Source: Paenibacillus sp. PCH8
Lineage (GTDB): Bacteria; Bacillota; Bacilli; Paenibacillales; Paenibacillaceae
Direction of reading: 5' to 3'
Assembly (NCBI RefSeq): GCF_002968835.1
Contig: NZ_PKQK01000009.1
Span: 24,596-88,595 of the forward strand
DNA length: 64,000 bases
The notes beneath the pieces are model-generated. The model was not told the origin of the DNA and searched no databases. It worked only from the letters and a program-made list of their open reading frames with translations. Positions 37,303 to 46,603 of the stretch are shown here, piece by piece. The first letter of the stretch is position 1; every line of letters begins with the position of its first letter. The translations under genes and the position numbers were made by a program.

Positions 37303-38106
37303 TTAGACAGATAAAACATATTTATGAATTGCATGTGCAACACCCTGCTCATTATTGGAAAGGGTCACCTCATCCGCAGCGGCTTTCACTTCTTCCGGTG
37401 AGTTCTCCATCGCAATGCCTTTGCCAGCAAAGGTTAACATCGTAATATCATTGAAGTAATTCCCAATCGCCATAATTTCCGAGGGCAAGACTCCCTTGGA
37501 TTCGGCAAGTCTTTTGAGCGCAGCGCCTTTAGACGCTTCCGCATGCATTAGATCAATAAAGAAGTCACCACTGCGTGTCATATAATATGGCAGGTTCCAG
37601 GTGGACCATTCCTTCTGCACCGCATTCATCTGTTCTATAGGACCAAATGCAGTGAATTTGGCTAATGGTTCGGTCATATCTGCCCATTTCGGCAGTTTCA
37701 GAGGCTCTGCTAGAAAGTTGTAGTACATCTCACGTACCTGTAACTCCAGCCCATCCGGTTGATCTACATACAATCCAAAAGCCGTATTGATGTCAAAATG
37801 CACCCCATTGGCCCGGCAATAGGTAATGAAAGGCTCAAGTCCCTGTCCATCTAATGCAAAATGATGAACCACTTCACGTGTATCCACCTGTGCTGTGACA
37901 GCGCCATTATGGGTAATCACATATCCATCCAGTCCCATCTGCTCCATAAAAGGAATCGTGTTGGCCGGACCTCTGCCCGAACACAGAACGATCTCGGCTC
38001 CCTTACGGGAAGCTTGGATCAAGGTCTCCTGGGTCCATTCGGTAAGTTCATGATGATCATTCAGCAGTGTTCCATCTACATCTAATGCAATTAGTTTATA
38101 GTTCAT
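37303..38106 (-). CDS. HAD-superfamily phosphatase, Cof/YkrA type
   Basis: 267 residues. HAD motifs: I, ALDVDGTLL with the nucleophile Asp near residue 8; II, CSGRG; III, Lys in SKGAALKRL; IV, AIGNYFNDITML. The long cap between II and III marks the Cof group (C2B cap), which acts on sugar phosphates and nucleotides. ATG 38106 was chosen by the conserved N-terminus MNYKLIALD, with GAGGATG upstream. Confidence 0.85.
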   Translation of the reverse strand: MNYKLIALDVDGTLLNDHHELTEWTQETLIQASRKGAEIVLCSGRGPANTIPFMEQMGLDGYVITHNGAVTAQVDTREVVHHFALDGQGLEPFITYCRANGVHFDINTAFGLYVDQPDGLELQVREMYYNFLAEPLKLPKWADMTEPLAKFTAFGPIEQMNAVQKEWSTWNLPYYMTRSGDFFIDLMHAEASKGAALKRLAESKGVLPSEIMAIGNYFNDITMLTFAGKGIAMENSPEEVKAAADEVTLSNNEQGVAHAIHKYVLSV

Positions 38107-38139
38107 TTTGGCTTCATCCTCATCTCTGTAGTAATCGCA

Positions 38140-38225
38140 CCCACCGAAACCCTCCCTTCCGAGGGAGGGCCCCATAGGGCTCTGCCCTCCACAACTCCCT
38201 GCTCCGCTTCGCGAAGGACGGGAGC
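38140..38225 (-). repeat. GC-rich hairpin cluster
   Basis: Between two co-directional genes. CCCTCCCT/AGGGAGGG with loop TCCG (38150-38169), GGGC-TCT-GCCC (38177-38187) and the palindrome CTTCGCGAAG (38207-38216) follow one another. No T-run. It may be a repeat family member or an mRNA-stabilising structure between the pseudouridine synthase and HAD genes. Confidence 0.45.
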
Positions 38226-38227
38226 TG

Positions 38228-38974
38228 TTACTTCCGCAGACGGTCCAACTCGTCTGCGGTTAGTTCACGATAGCTTCCGATCGCAAGCTCGGAATCCAGT
38301 TCAAGTTCACCCATGGCCACACGTTTCAGATAGATTACACGTTTGCCTACCGCCTGGAACATCCGTTTCACTTGATGAAACTTGCCTTCGTGAATAATAA
38401 GCGAGATTAACGAGACGATACCTTCCTCCGTCTCTTCCTGACCAAGCACCGTCAGTTCGGCTGGTAACGTCTCATACCCGTCATCCAGCTGCACTCCGGC
38501 TTTGAAACGTTGCACATCTTCGTCATCCACGTTGCCCAACACGCGAGCTTCATACGTTTTGGGCACATGCTTGCGTGGAGATAACAGATCATGGGCAAGC
38601 GGACCATCATTCGTGAGAATAAGCAATCCCTCGGTATCCTTATCCAATCGTCCGACCGGAAACGGATGGAAGACCCGCTCTTCTTTACGCAACAGATCCA
38701 GCACCGTCTTATCTCTGTTATCCTCCGTAGCAGACACCACACCTTGAGGTTTATGCAGCATTAGATAGATCATCTCCCGATACACAATCCGCTCTCCATC
38801 GGCTTCAATGACATTAACCTCCGGGTTCACTTGTACGCCACTGTCCTTCACTGATTTACCATCCACATGGATTCTGCCTTGCTTCACCATTTTTTTGAGT
38901 TCACTTCGTGTTCCTACACCCATATGGCTTAATATTTTGTCCAGACGTAGCGTTTGTTTGCCTTTTCCACTCAT
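38228..38974 (-). CDS. pseudouridine synthase, RsuA/RluB family
   Basis: 248 residues. An S4 RNA-binding domain (RLDKILSHMGVGTRSELKKMV) is followed by the catalytic domain with GRLDKDTEGLLILTNDG, where the first Asp is the nucleophile. It modifies uridine in rRNA; whether 16S or 23S cannot be told. ATG 38974 overlaps the stop of the upstream methyltransferase by ATGA, so translation is coupled; GGAGG lies 11 nt upstream. Confidence 0.88.
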   Translation of the reverse strand: MSGKGKQTLRLDKILSHMGVGTRSELKKMVKQGRIHVDGKSVKDSGVQVNPEVNVIEADGERIVYREMIYLMLHKPQGVVSATEDNRDKTVLDLLRKEERVFHPFPVGRLDKDTEGLLILTNDGPLAHDLLSPRKHVPKTYEARVLGNVDDEDVQRFKAGVQLDDGYETLPAELTVLGQEETEEGIVSLISLIIHEGKFHQVKRMFQAVGKRVIYLKRVAMGELELDSELAIGSYRELTADELDRLRK

Positions 38975-40680
38975 ACCGATGTCCACCTCCAACCTGCCGG
39001 GTATTCATTCTTCAGCACACCGTCCAGCCATTTCCCCCAGCCAGCAGCATATCCGTCCACACAGACCAGAACATACCCTTTCGCAGTTGTTCCTGCCTTG
39101 AGTACAACTCGATCTTCTTCAATATTCAACGTTTCACCCTTGAGGTACCTTACCGCTTCGCCATTAGTCGATGACAAGCTCACACTTCGACGTGCCTCGG
39201 ATGCATTCAGCGCACACGCCAGCGGGTGAGAAGGTACAAATCGGCCATTCTTGATAGTACCCATAAACCACCCTGGGCGGATGACTTTCAACCCCTCCAA
39301 TCGGGCCGCTCCAACAGACGACTGATACACACGATCTCCGTAACATACCGTTTCTCCGACGAACTCGCCATCCAGTTGCTCATTCATAAACGAAGTGTAG
39401 ATCTCAACCGGGTCCATACGGCTTGAATCGTTTCCTCGCTTCTGTCCACGTTCCGCTCTGCGTCCACCCGATTCTTTACCTTTTTTACCTGTTTCGCTCA
39501 TCCCCCTGTTGCCACGAGCATGTCTGTCATTTTTTTCTCTCGATTCGATTCGCAACAAGCGTTCCTTTTTACGATCAGCCTTGGTCATAGCAATTGAAGA
39601 AGCAGCAATAGAGCGATCCATGTTCCCTTCTGCTTCAATCCTGGACACTTCCACCACTTGTCCGTACTCCATTGCTCCTTCTTTAACTACTCCTGGTTGA
39701 TCTGTCTCTAATTCTTCTCCTGCGCGATGCTGTAGTACAGCGACATAATGACCCTCTCCTTCCAAAAGGTGAGGCCACAATCTGACCGTGCCACGCGTCT
39801 GATCCAGCACAGCTTCCATCTCTTCCGTCTTCTCTGGCAACATCTGACGTACCCACTCCGGTCGACCAGAAGCGAACCCCGTCTTTTCGGGAATGTCTAC
39901 AACAGCATACTCACGATTCTTATTCAGGAACTCCGCAATCATGGCTTCATTTTCTTCCGGCGCAAAGGTACAAGTCGAGTAGACCATTAGTCCTCCCGGC
40001 GCCAACAATCGTGCGGCAGTTTCCAGAATATCACGTTGCATGAGCACACATTTTTCCACTGAATGATTTTCCCATGATTTGATCATGTCTTCATCTTTAC
40101 GGAACATGCCTTCACCTGAACACGGAGCATCTATTAATACTTTATCGAAATAATAAGGAAATGCGTCCGCGATACGCTCAGGCGATTCATTCAGGACGAC
40201 AGCATTTCGTACTCCATACAATTCCACATTTTTGGCAAGCGCTTTAGTCCGTTCACCATGAATATCGTTCGTGACAAGTACACCCTTGCCTTGCAGCTTT
40301 GCTGCAATCTGTGTGGTCTTGCCTCCCGGAGCAGCACACAGATCAAGCACGCGATCACCAGGCTGCACCTTCAGTAACTCAACTGGAGCCATAGCGCTAG
40401 GTTCCTGTATGTAATAGAGACCTGCATGATAGTAAGGATGCCGACCCGGTTTCACACCATGAGGTACATAGAACCCTGTCTCACACCAAGGAATGGGTCT
40501 TAGTTCAAACGGAGCATTCTCCCTGAACTGTTCCCGTGATATTTTCAACGTATTTACTCTCAGCCCCGCTTGCGGGGATTGTTCATATGATTTCATATAA
40601 GATTCATACTCATTACCTAACAAATTTTTCATGCGCTCCGCAAATACCGGAGGTAGTTGTACCGCCATAATTTCACTCAT
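38971..40680 (-). CDS. rRNA (cytosine-5) methyltransferase, RsmF/NOL1-NOP2 type
   Basis: 569 residues. SAM site DLCAAPGGKT (113-122); the two cysteines of the m5C mechanism are Cys 187 (DAPCSGEG) and Cys 237 (YSTCTF). The C-terminal domain from about 425 matches the RsmF tail (RNA binding). Between them lies an unusual linker of about 100 residues (318-425) whose last 55 are very rich in Lys and Arg. It forms an operon with the downstream pseudouridine synthase. Confidence 0.88.
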   Translation of the reverse strand: MSEIMAVQLPPVFAERMKNLLGNEYESYMKSYEQSPQAGLRVNTLKISREQFRENAPFELRPIPWCETGFYVPHGVKPGRHPYYHAGLYYIQEPSAMAPVELLKVQPGDRVLDLCAAPGGKTTQIAAKLQGKGVLVTNDIHGERTKALAKNVELYGVRNAVVLNESPERIADAFPYYFDKVLIDAPCSGEGMFRKDEDMIKSWENHSVEKCVLMQRDILETAARLLAPGGLMVYSTCTFAPEENEAMIAEFLNKNREYAVVDIPEKTGFASGRPEWVRQMLPEKTEEMEAVLDQTRGTVRLWPHLLEGEGHYVAVLQHRAGEELETDQPGVVKEGAMEYGQVVEVSRIEAEGNMDRSIAASSIAMTKADRKKERLLRIESREKNDRHARGNRGMSETGKKGKESGGRRAERGQKRGNDSSRMDPVEIYTSFMNEQLDGEFVGETVCYGDRVYQSSVGAARLEGLKVIRPGWFMGTIKNGRFVPSHPLACALNASEARRSVSLSSTNGEAVRYLKGETLNIEEDRVVLKAGTTAKGYVLVCVDGYAAGWGKWLDGVLKNEYPAGWRWTSV

Positions 40681-40753
40681 CCCGTCTTGTTAAAATTGCA
40701 ACTTGTTCTATGTTATCATATCCTGGCTTTGCTTTCCTATCACATCATATGTA

Positions 40754-40782
40754 TTCCACTACAGCGTGTAATGTAGTATAAT
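40754..40782 (+). promoter_or_regulatory. promoter of the membrane thioredoxin gene
   Basis: TTCCAC (40754-40759), 17-bp spacer, TATAAT (40777-40782). In the leader GCAAAAATA and TATTTTTGC form a 9-bp inverted repeat (about 40804-40851). Confidence 0.55.
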
Positions 40783-40888
40783 GGCAAGTAGATTGATTCC
40801 TGAGCAAAAATACGGTTTTTAATGCATATTATCCCAGACTCTATTTTTGCCAAAAACAATATTCGATATGATCGATGGGGGATGTCCA

Positions 40889-41434
40889 ATGAAATCCAAG
40901 AAAAAGAAAAGTGCTGCGATCCTTATATTCCTGGGTGTGTTAATCATTATGCTTTCAGCCCTGGTACTGGTTAATCAGCAATCCAAGAAACAAATGGATA
41001 CGGTGGAGAATGCTTATGGCATCGCTGCTTCCAAGCTCAATCCGGCTACACGGGAACTGCTCGATGATCCCAACTACCAACAAATTATTGTGCCGGCTGA
41101 TCTCAAAGCCAAACTGAATAACAAGGACAGCTTCTTTGTTTATTTCTTCGCTTCCGACTGCTCACACTGCCGTGCCACAACACCTCAGCTGATGCCGCTG
41201 GTTGACAGTGAAGGCGTAGAGCTTCCCCAGTTCAATCTTCGCGAATTTGAAGCTGGATGGACCGATTATAACATTGAGTTCACACCTACACTGGTCTATT
41301 ATCAGGATGGTGTCGAGAAAGATCGTATGGTTGGCGGACTCCAGGAGAATGGCAGTGACCAAGGCTATACGTTGGATGACTACAAACAATTTTTCCAAAA
41401 ATATAAAGCCAGTGCCACGCCTTCAGCAAGCTAA
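40889..41434 (+). CDS. membrane-anchored thioredoxin-like protein
   Basis: 181 residues. A basic start (KSKKKK) and one membrane segment (about 8-28) place the rest outside the membrane. The thioredoxin fold has CSHC in FASDCSHCRATTP and the cis-proline in EFTPTLVYY. Probably a thiol-disulfide exchange protein of the cell envelope. ATG 40889 follows GGGGGATG; a longer frame from 40847 has no start signal. Confidence 0.85.
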   Translation: MKSKKKKSAAILIFLGVLIIMLSALVLVNQQSKKQMDTVENAYGIAASKLNPATRELLDDPNYQQIIVPADLKAKLNNKDSFFVYFFASDCSHCRATTPQLMPLVDSEGVELPQFNLREFEAGWTDYNIEFTPTLVYYQDGVEKDRMVGGLQENGSDQGYTLDDYKQFFQKYKASATPSAS

Positions 41435-41490
41435 ATGATCCATCGCCTAATCGCGGTTATGTATATACTTGCTGTTATAACATAACATTC

Positions 41491-41536
41491 AAAAACACCC
41501 CGATCTTTCCTTCACAGGAATCGTCGGGGTGTTTCA
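41491..41536. terminator. bidirectional terminator
   Basis: AAACACCCCGA (41493-41503) pairs with TCGGGGTGTTT (41524-41534), between two convergent genes. Confidence 0.85.
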
Positions 41537-41597
41537 TATACATGGCTTCATACCCATGGAATGCTCATTTCAATACGATCCTGATCCTGATTCAGGT

Positions 41598-42080
41598 TCA
41601 GCTTCCGTCCTGTTTCATCGCTTTTATCTTCTCTTCATAGATCCGTCCTCGCGTGGGACTCCGGCGTTGTGGAATATTAGGCATCAGCTCAAGCGATCTC
41701 CTAAGTATCTCCTGCTCCAGTACCTTATCCTCAATCCCTATAGACAAGTCCCTGTAAATAATAGACTTGGCGTCTGATTCGGATAATTCCTTCACGAGAT
41801 CTCTCACTTCCTGCACCAATGCCCCAAGCTCAATTCCCAGGGTCTTACTCGGATACGATTCCAGAAGATCAATTGAACTCTGTAACATCATCACCCCTCC
41901 GCGGAGATTGCCATTCCTGAAGTGGTACAGACCAACAGCAATTTGCAACAATCCCTTATAGAGAGAATCCCGTTCCCGTTCAAGCCACAATTCTTCCAGT
42001 ACCTCATGGCACTCGAAATAATCCTGATCCCGATTGAAGTAGATTAAGTAGTCAATGTACAGTGGCTCATAGATGCTCAT
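41598..42080 (-). CDS. DUF309 family protein (YpuF-like)
   Basis: 160 residues with the DUF309 signature DYFECHEVLEELWLERERD, followed by QIAVGLYHFRNGN. A helical protein of unknown function. Its start overlaps the end of sasB by 14 nt, so the two are coupled. The C-terminus is basic. Confidence 0.82.
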   Translation of the reverse strand: MSIYEPLYIDYLIYFNRDQDYFECHEVLEELWLERERDSLYKGLLQIAVGLYHFRNGNLRGGVMMLQSSIDLLESYPSKTLGIELGALVQEVRDLVKELSESDAKSIIYRDLSIGIEDKVLEQEILRRSLELMPNIPQRRSPTRGRIYEEKIKAMKQDGS

Positions 42081-42882
42081 CCGGATTTTCGCCCTTTCTG
42101 GCGTTGTTCAGAAGTTCTTTCACATCATCCAGCAAGTCTTTGAGTCCTTCCATGTCGTGTCGCTCCCAGCAATCGTTGAAACGTTTCTGTGCCTCAATCG
42201 CTTCACTGACAAGGTGATAGAAGTACAGTTGATGGATAATATTCAGTGTTCTCGACACGATATTGGAATCGTCTTCGAAAGCTTTCTGAGCCTCCAAAAT
42301 TTGCAGACGAATCGCAGACATCTCATTGTCCAGTATAAAAGCGGCCTCAGCCGTTTTTTTCAGCCTGGTTCTCATGTCATCCGGTAACCCTTCTCGAAAC
42401 TTATAACTCAGAGAATGCTCAATGGTCGCCCAGAAGTTCATGGCAAGCGTCCGGATCTGTATCTCGGCCAATACGTTCTTTTGTCCCAGAGCCGTCTGAA
42501 CAGGATACTCAATAATCATATGAAAACTGCGATAGCCGCTCTCTTTGAAATTCGTAATATAATCCTTTTCGATCAATACCGTAAGATCCTTGCGACCCCG
42601 AATATACTCGGCGACCCGACGGATGTCATCCACAAACTGACACATGATGCGGATTCCTGCAATATCTTCAATACCTGTTTCCACGTCATCAAGCGACACA
42701 TTCAGACGTCTGGATTTCTCCAGAATACTGGATATTTTTTTGACACGACCGGTAACGAATTCAATCGGAGCATACTCTTCCCGTTTCTTTAATTCCGCCC
42801 GCATTGTCTTAAACTTGACTTTCAATTCCTCTACCGCTTGTTCATAAGGAAGTAAAAATGTACCCCAGTCTCTACCGTCCAT
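42067..42882 (-). CDS. sasB: small alarmone synthetase, SasB/RelQ type
   Basis: 271 residues. It makes (p)ppGpp from GTP or GDP and ATP. The synthetase domain shows IEFVTGRVKKISSILEK, DIAGIRIMCQFVDDI, the GYRSFHM substrate loop and EIQIRTLAMNFWATIEH, matching B. subtilis YjbM. There is no hydrolase, TGS or ACT domain. The protein is about 60 residues longer than YjbM; the extra C-terminal part is helical and charged (FNDCWERHDMEGLKDLLDD). ATG follows a weak AGGCAT. Confidence 0.9.
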   Translation of the reverse strand: MDGRDWGTFLLPYEQAVEELKVKFKTMRAELKKREEYAPIEFVTGRVKKISSILEKSRRLNVSLDDVETGIEDIAGIRIMCQFVDDIRRVAEYIRGRKDLTVLIEKDYITNFKESGYRSFHMIIEYPVQTALGQKNVLAEIQIRTLAMNFWATIEHSLSYKFREGLPDDMRTRLKKTAEAAFILDNEMSAIRLQILEAQKAFEDDSNIVSRTLNIIHQLYFYHLVSEAIEAQKRFNDCWERHDMEGLKDLLDDVKELLNNARKGENPDEHL

Positions 42883-43016
42883 GCTTATGCCTCCTGTCTC
42901 TATAGCGTCCCCTGTTCTTTTCCATTATACATGATGTTTGGCGGGGGAAGAGTCCCGAACGATTTTGCGCTCTTCCTTGCTTCTATACCTTCATTCCGGG
43001 GGATTCACAACTCTTG

Positions 43017-44114
43017 TTAACGATGCTCTGCACCAACAGCTTCAGATATATGACGATAACCATCCTTGCGCAGCAGCTCACGCAGCCCGGCATGAATACG
43101 TCGATTCACCTCAGGTCCTTCATAGATCAATGCGGTATATATTTCGACCAGACTTGCTCCTGCCTTAATTTTCTCGTAAGCATCCTCACTTGTGAAAATG
43201 CCCCCTGAACCGATAATCGGAAGTTTCCCTTCGGTCTGACGATAGATCTGGCGTATAATCTCCGTCGAACGGTCACGCAAAGGTTTACCGCTCAGACCTC
43301 CAGTTTCCTTCGCATGTTCGTGGGAAAGCCCTGTTCGACTGATCGTGGTGTTCGTTGCAATGATACCCGCCACGCCGCTATCCGCAATCGTACGAACCAT
43401 ATATTCAAGTTCCTGATCGTTCACATCCGGTGCGATCTTCACCAGTACGGATTTGACCGCTCCACCCGCGCGCGCGTGCTGTGTATTCATCTCATTCATG
43501 ACCGTAGCGAGCAGTTCCTTTAATTCATTCCCATGTTGCAGATTACGCAAATCCGGTGTATTTGGTGAACTGATATTGACCACGAACAGATCTGCATAAT
43601 CGTATAGTGCCTGAATGCACTTTGAATAGTCCAGATGAGCTTCCTCATTAGACGTTGCTTTATTCTTACCGATGTTAATAGCCACCGGAATACGACGCTC
43701 CTGAAGACGCGCAAGCTCACTTGCCATGGCTTCAGCTCCGAGATTATTAAAGCCCATTCGGTTCACCAAAGCTTCGTCTGGAGGCAAGCGGAACAAGCGC
43801 GGCTGATCGTTACCTGGTTGTGCCAGTGGCGTCACCGTTCCCACTTCCATGAATCCGAATCCAATGGAGGAAAAGCCCTTTACGGCCTGCCCGTTTTTAT
43901 CCAGACCCGCAGCCAGACCAACAGGTGTTGGGAAATGACATCCGAACATGTCAACAGCCAGATCAGACGTTTCACGCACACCGTACATGACACGTAGTCC
44001 TGAAGGAACCGGACGGATACTGCCCACGCCACTCAGGCCGCCAATAATCAGATGATGCGCCTGTTCAGGGTCCATTTTGAACAACAAAGGTTTAGCGAGA
44101 CTTCTGTACAACAT
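43017..44114 (-). CDS. pyrD: dihydroorotate dehydrogenase, class 2 (quinone)
   Basis: 365 residues. It oxidises dihydroorotate to orotate at the membrane, passing electrons to quinone. Class 2 marks: an N-terminal helical extension before the barrel, the FMN-binding VGLAAGLDKNGQAV and VGTVTPLAQPGN blocks, and the catalytic Ser in VVNISSPNTPDLR. A stand-alone gene, not in a pyr operon. ATG 44114 follows GGAGTG. Confidence 0.93.
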   Translation of the reverse strand: MLYRSLAKPLLFKMDPEQAHHLIIGGLSGVGSIRPVPSGLRVMYGVRETSDLAVDMFGCHFPTPVGLAAGLDKNGQAVKGFSSIGFGFMEVGTVTPLAQPGNDQPRLFRLPPDEALVNRMGFNNLGAEAMASELARLQERRIPVAINIGKNKATSNEEAHLDYSKCIQALYDYADLFVVNISSPNTPDLRNLQHGNELKELLATVMNEMNTQHARAGGAVKSVLVKIAPDVNDQELEYMVRTIADSGVAGIIATNTTISRTGLSHEHAKETGGLSGKPLRDRSTEIIRQIYRQTEGKLPIIGSGGIFTSEDAYEKIKAGASLVEIYTALIYEGPEVNRRIHAGLRELLRKDGYRHISEAVGAEHR

Positions 44115-44371
44115 ATCACTCACTCCGTTCTGGTCCGGGTACGCCAAAAAAAGCCGCTTTCCGTCTTTTCATATGTAAATAAACACTCTACACACAAGTT
44201 TATCTGTTTCTCCTTCAAAAGGAAAGTAGTTTGCGCATAGACAGCTCGAATCGAATGATGCAAAATGCTCACAAGAAATCCACCCGCCTACTGGAAATGA
44301 CGAGTTGAATTCTTTACAATGAGAGCATGGTTATTCTACACCATTTCTATTCCAAAAAGGAGGAACAACCC

Positions 44372-44509
44372 ATGGCTCCCAAACGTAAACCACCTACGTT
44401 ACAGCAAAAGAAAGAAGAAGTGAATCGCAAAGCCATTATATGGACAGCAGCTAGCGTAGGCGGTTTGATCATTATCATTAGTGCTCTTATTATTATTGCA
44501 AACATGTAG
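44372..44509 (+). CDS. small single-pass membrane protein
   Basis: 45 residues: a basic N-terminal half (APKRKPPTLQQKKEEVNRK) and one membrane helix of about 22 residues (GGLIIIISALIIIANM). A strong AAAGGAGG lies 8 nt before the ATG, which argues that it is real. The longer frame from 44327 has no ribosome binding site. Function unknown. Confidence 0.65.
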   Translation: MAPKRKPPTLQQKKEEVNRKAIIWTAASVGGLIIIISALIIIANM

Positions 44510-44592
44510 ATGTTCCAACTGATTCAACCGATTCTACATACAAGCCGTTATGTATTCCATTTTATTACGTTTACAACGGATAGGTTACCCGC

Positions 44593-46035
44593 TCAGTTCA
44601 GCCAGTGATATGTCTTGTTTGGATTATTTTGCTTAGGAACAAGCGTATGCTGATAACGTTGCTTCGCTTCTGGAACTAGCGTTACCTCTGGCAGCACATC
44701 TTCTCCGATGCTTACCGGCGTGCCTTGCGGGGCGAGAGCGAATAATTCTTCTACATCTGCTGTGCGCATTCTCACACATCCAAGGGACTCATCCAGTCCG
44801 ATGCTGTCTGGCTCGTTGGTCCCATGGATGGCATAATTCGTATCCGAAAGTTGCATGCCCCTGCTTCCGAACTCACCGTTCGAGCGTCCGTTTGGATTGA
44901 CTACTTTATCCGAGATAACAAAGGATCCTTCCGGTGTTCGATCACCACCAAGTCCCACATCATACATACGAATAATGGTATTCCCGCTAATCAATGCAAG
45001 TTTGTGTTTATCCTTATCAATGACAATCTCAAGCGGTTCCTGTAGAAAAGGCTGGCCTCCCAGCGTATCTTCAAAAGCAGCAGTTGTACCCAGAGAAGAA
45101 CTCGAATTCGTCGGAACGTTCTCTTGCCCACTCGCTTTGCCCTTTCCTGCTTGCGGCTTCCTTTGATGCAGGGACAACAATTGCGGGAACATCTTAGTCA
45201 TCCCCGGTGCAGTCTCTCCCAAGATATTATTGGGAAATGGCTGGGCCATTTGAGTCACGCTCTTGGGCCAAGCACCACTTTGTTTGTGATAAGCCACTAT
45301 TGCACTCGTTAAAGATGCGGCGGCTTCCTGCTTGGCTGTCCACGCCAGTGCCATCTGTTTAATTTTCGGTGATACTTCAGGAGGTTCACAGTTACACTGT
45401 TTGGCATCATAACTCTGTGCAGTTAATTTCCCGCTCGTATTGGTCTGTACAATGTATTTCACAGGCATATTTCGCTTCCATAAAGACCAGTCATCCGAAG
45501 TTTGCATACCCAATACAGCCGAGGTCTCTACTTTCGGGCCAGACCCGGACCAGGCAGCTGCGAGCGCAGCCTCTCCATAATTGTCTCCACCAAACCCCGC
45601 AGCGGTGAACACATTGCTCGGCGGAGTTTTTGCTGTCACGACCTGTTGATCATCTGTTTCAGATTCAGCGGTGTCATCCGTGGATTCCAGTGCCGATGAC
45701 AGTGCATCGGCTGCTTCACGACTGAAACCCGGAGCATCTGCGGGTGGAAGACCTGCCAGAACTAACAGCATCAACAACGTAAGCCACATTTTGCGTACAC
45801 GATGTTTCTTCTCCTTTTGCTCAGACATCTCAACCAGTTTCTCCTGATAGTCTACCCAGATGTCAGTGGGAGCTTTACTGCGTTCAAATGCTTCGTACAC
45901 CTCGCCCGCTTGCTGAAAACAGTAGTTAGCCTTGGCCTCCTGCCCTTCGCCCAAATACTCCTTCCCCAGCAAATACCAGGCCATTTTATTATCAGGGTGT
46001 TTCTTGACATACGTTCTTAGATGAGTATTTTGCAT
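44593..46035 (-). CDS. membrane-anchored L,D-transpeptidase with TPR-like N-terminus
   Basis: About 480 residues. A short TPR-like helical part (HPDNKMAWYLLGKEYLGEGQEAKANYCF) comes first, then one membrane segment near 85-100, a long spacer, and a C-terminal YkuD domain with HGTNEPDSIGLDESLGCVRM, holding the catalytic His and Cys. It makes 3-3 crosslinks in peptidoglycan or attaches proteins. The cytosolic TPR-like part is unusual for this family. Starts at 46050 and 46077 are also possible; 46035 has GGTGGAGG 5 nt upstream. Confidence 0.85.
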   Translation of the reverse strand: MQNTHLRTYVKKHPDNKMAWYLLGKEYLGEGQEAKANYCFQQAGEVYEAFERSKAPTDIWVDYQEKLVEMSEQKEKKHRVRKMWLTLLMLLVLAGLPPADAPGFSREAADALSSALESTDDTAESETDDQQVVTAKTPPSNVFTAAGFGGDNYGEAALAAAWSGSGPKVETSAVLGMQTSDDWSLWKRNMPVKYIVQTNTSGKLTAQSYDAKQCNCEPPEVSPKIKQMALAWTAKQEAAASLTSAIVAYHKQSGAWPKSVTQMAQPFPNNILGETAPGMTKMFPQLLSLHQRKPQAGKGKASGQENVPTNSSSSLGTTAAFEDTLGGQPFLQEPLEIVIDKDKHKLALISGNTIIRMYDVGLGGDRTPEGSFVISDKVVNPNGRSNGEFGSRGMQLSDTNYAIHGTNEPDSIGLDESLGCVRMRTADVEELFALAPQGTPVSIGEDVLPEVTLVPEAKQRYQHTLVPKQNNPNKTYHWLN

Positions 46036-46175
46036 CCAATCCTCCACCATTTCGCCTTTTTCCGTATATATCGGCATATGTATCCGTTAAATTCATAGGA
46101 CTTGAGTACTCGGTAGAAAACAAGTTTTCGACACCAAGCGTGTCCCCCAATTATTGCTTGCATGTTGCAGAGCAC

Positions 46176-46223
46176 GAAAAAAAGCACGTTCCCTTGTCAT
46201 AAAGACAAAAGAATGTGCTTTGA
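46176..46223 (-). terminator. intrinsic terminator of the ferredoxin gene
   Basis: AAAGCAC-GTTC (from 46181) pairs with GAA-TGTGCTTT (46211-46221), followed by TTTTTCG on the minus strand. Confidence 0.72.
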
Positions 46224-46243
46224 TGTTAACTAATGTACATATA

Positions 46244-46486
46244 TTAGCCTTCTTTATTGAAAGGCTCGTCCGCTACTTTGATGGAATCTGTAGGGCAGCC
46301 GTCGCATGCATCCTGCATATCGTCAAACAAGTCGTCTGGAATCGCTTTGTTCCCTTTGTTGGAATCTCCGTCAAAGATTACTTCTGCCAAACCTTCATCA
46401 TCGTAATCATAGATGTCTGGAGCCGTTGCTCCACAAGCGCCACATGCGATGCATGTGTCTTTTTCTACCCAAGTAAATTTACTCAT
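46244..46486 (-). CDS. fer: 4Fe-4S ferredoxin
   Basis: 80 residues, the usual size of Bacillus Fer. One cluster is bound by CIACGAC (three Cys) and the late CDGCP. The protein is very acidic. It carries electrons to cytochrome P450 or other reductive enzymes. ATG follows GGAGGAG. Single gene. Confidence 0.92.
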   Translation of the reverse strand: MSKFTWVEKDTCIACGACGATAPDIYDYDDEGLAEVIFDGDSNKGNKAIPDDLFDDMQDACDGCPTDSIKVADEPFNKEG

Positions 46487-46603
46487 TTACATTCTCTCCT
46501 CCTAAAAATACGAACGTACAGTGTTTTTATCTAGAAACATATTAAACTAAAGTAAGAATAATTACAAATCAATTTGCAACCATAAGTCTTTATTATCCCT
46601 TAT

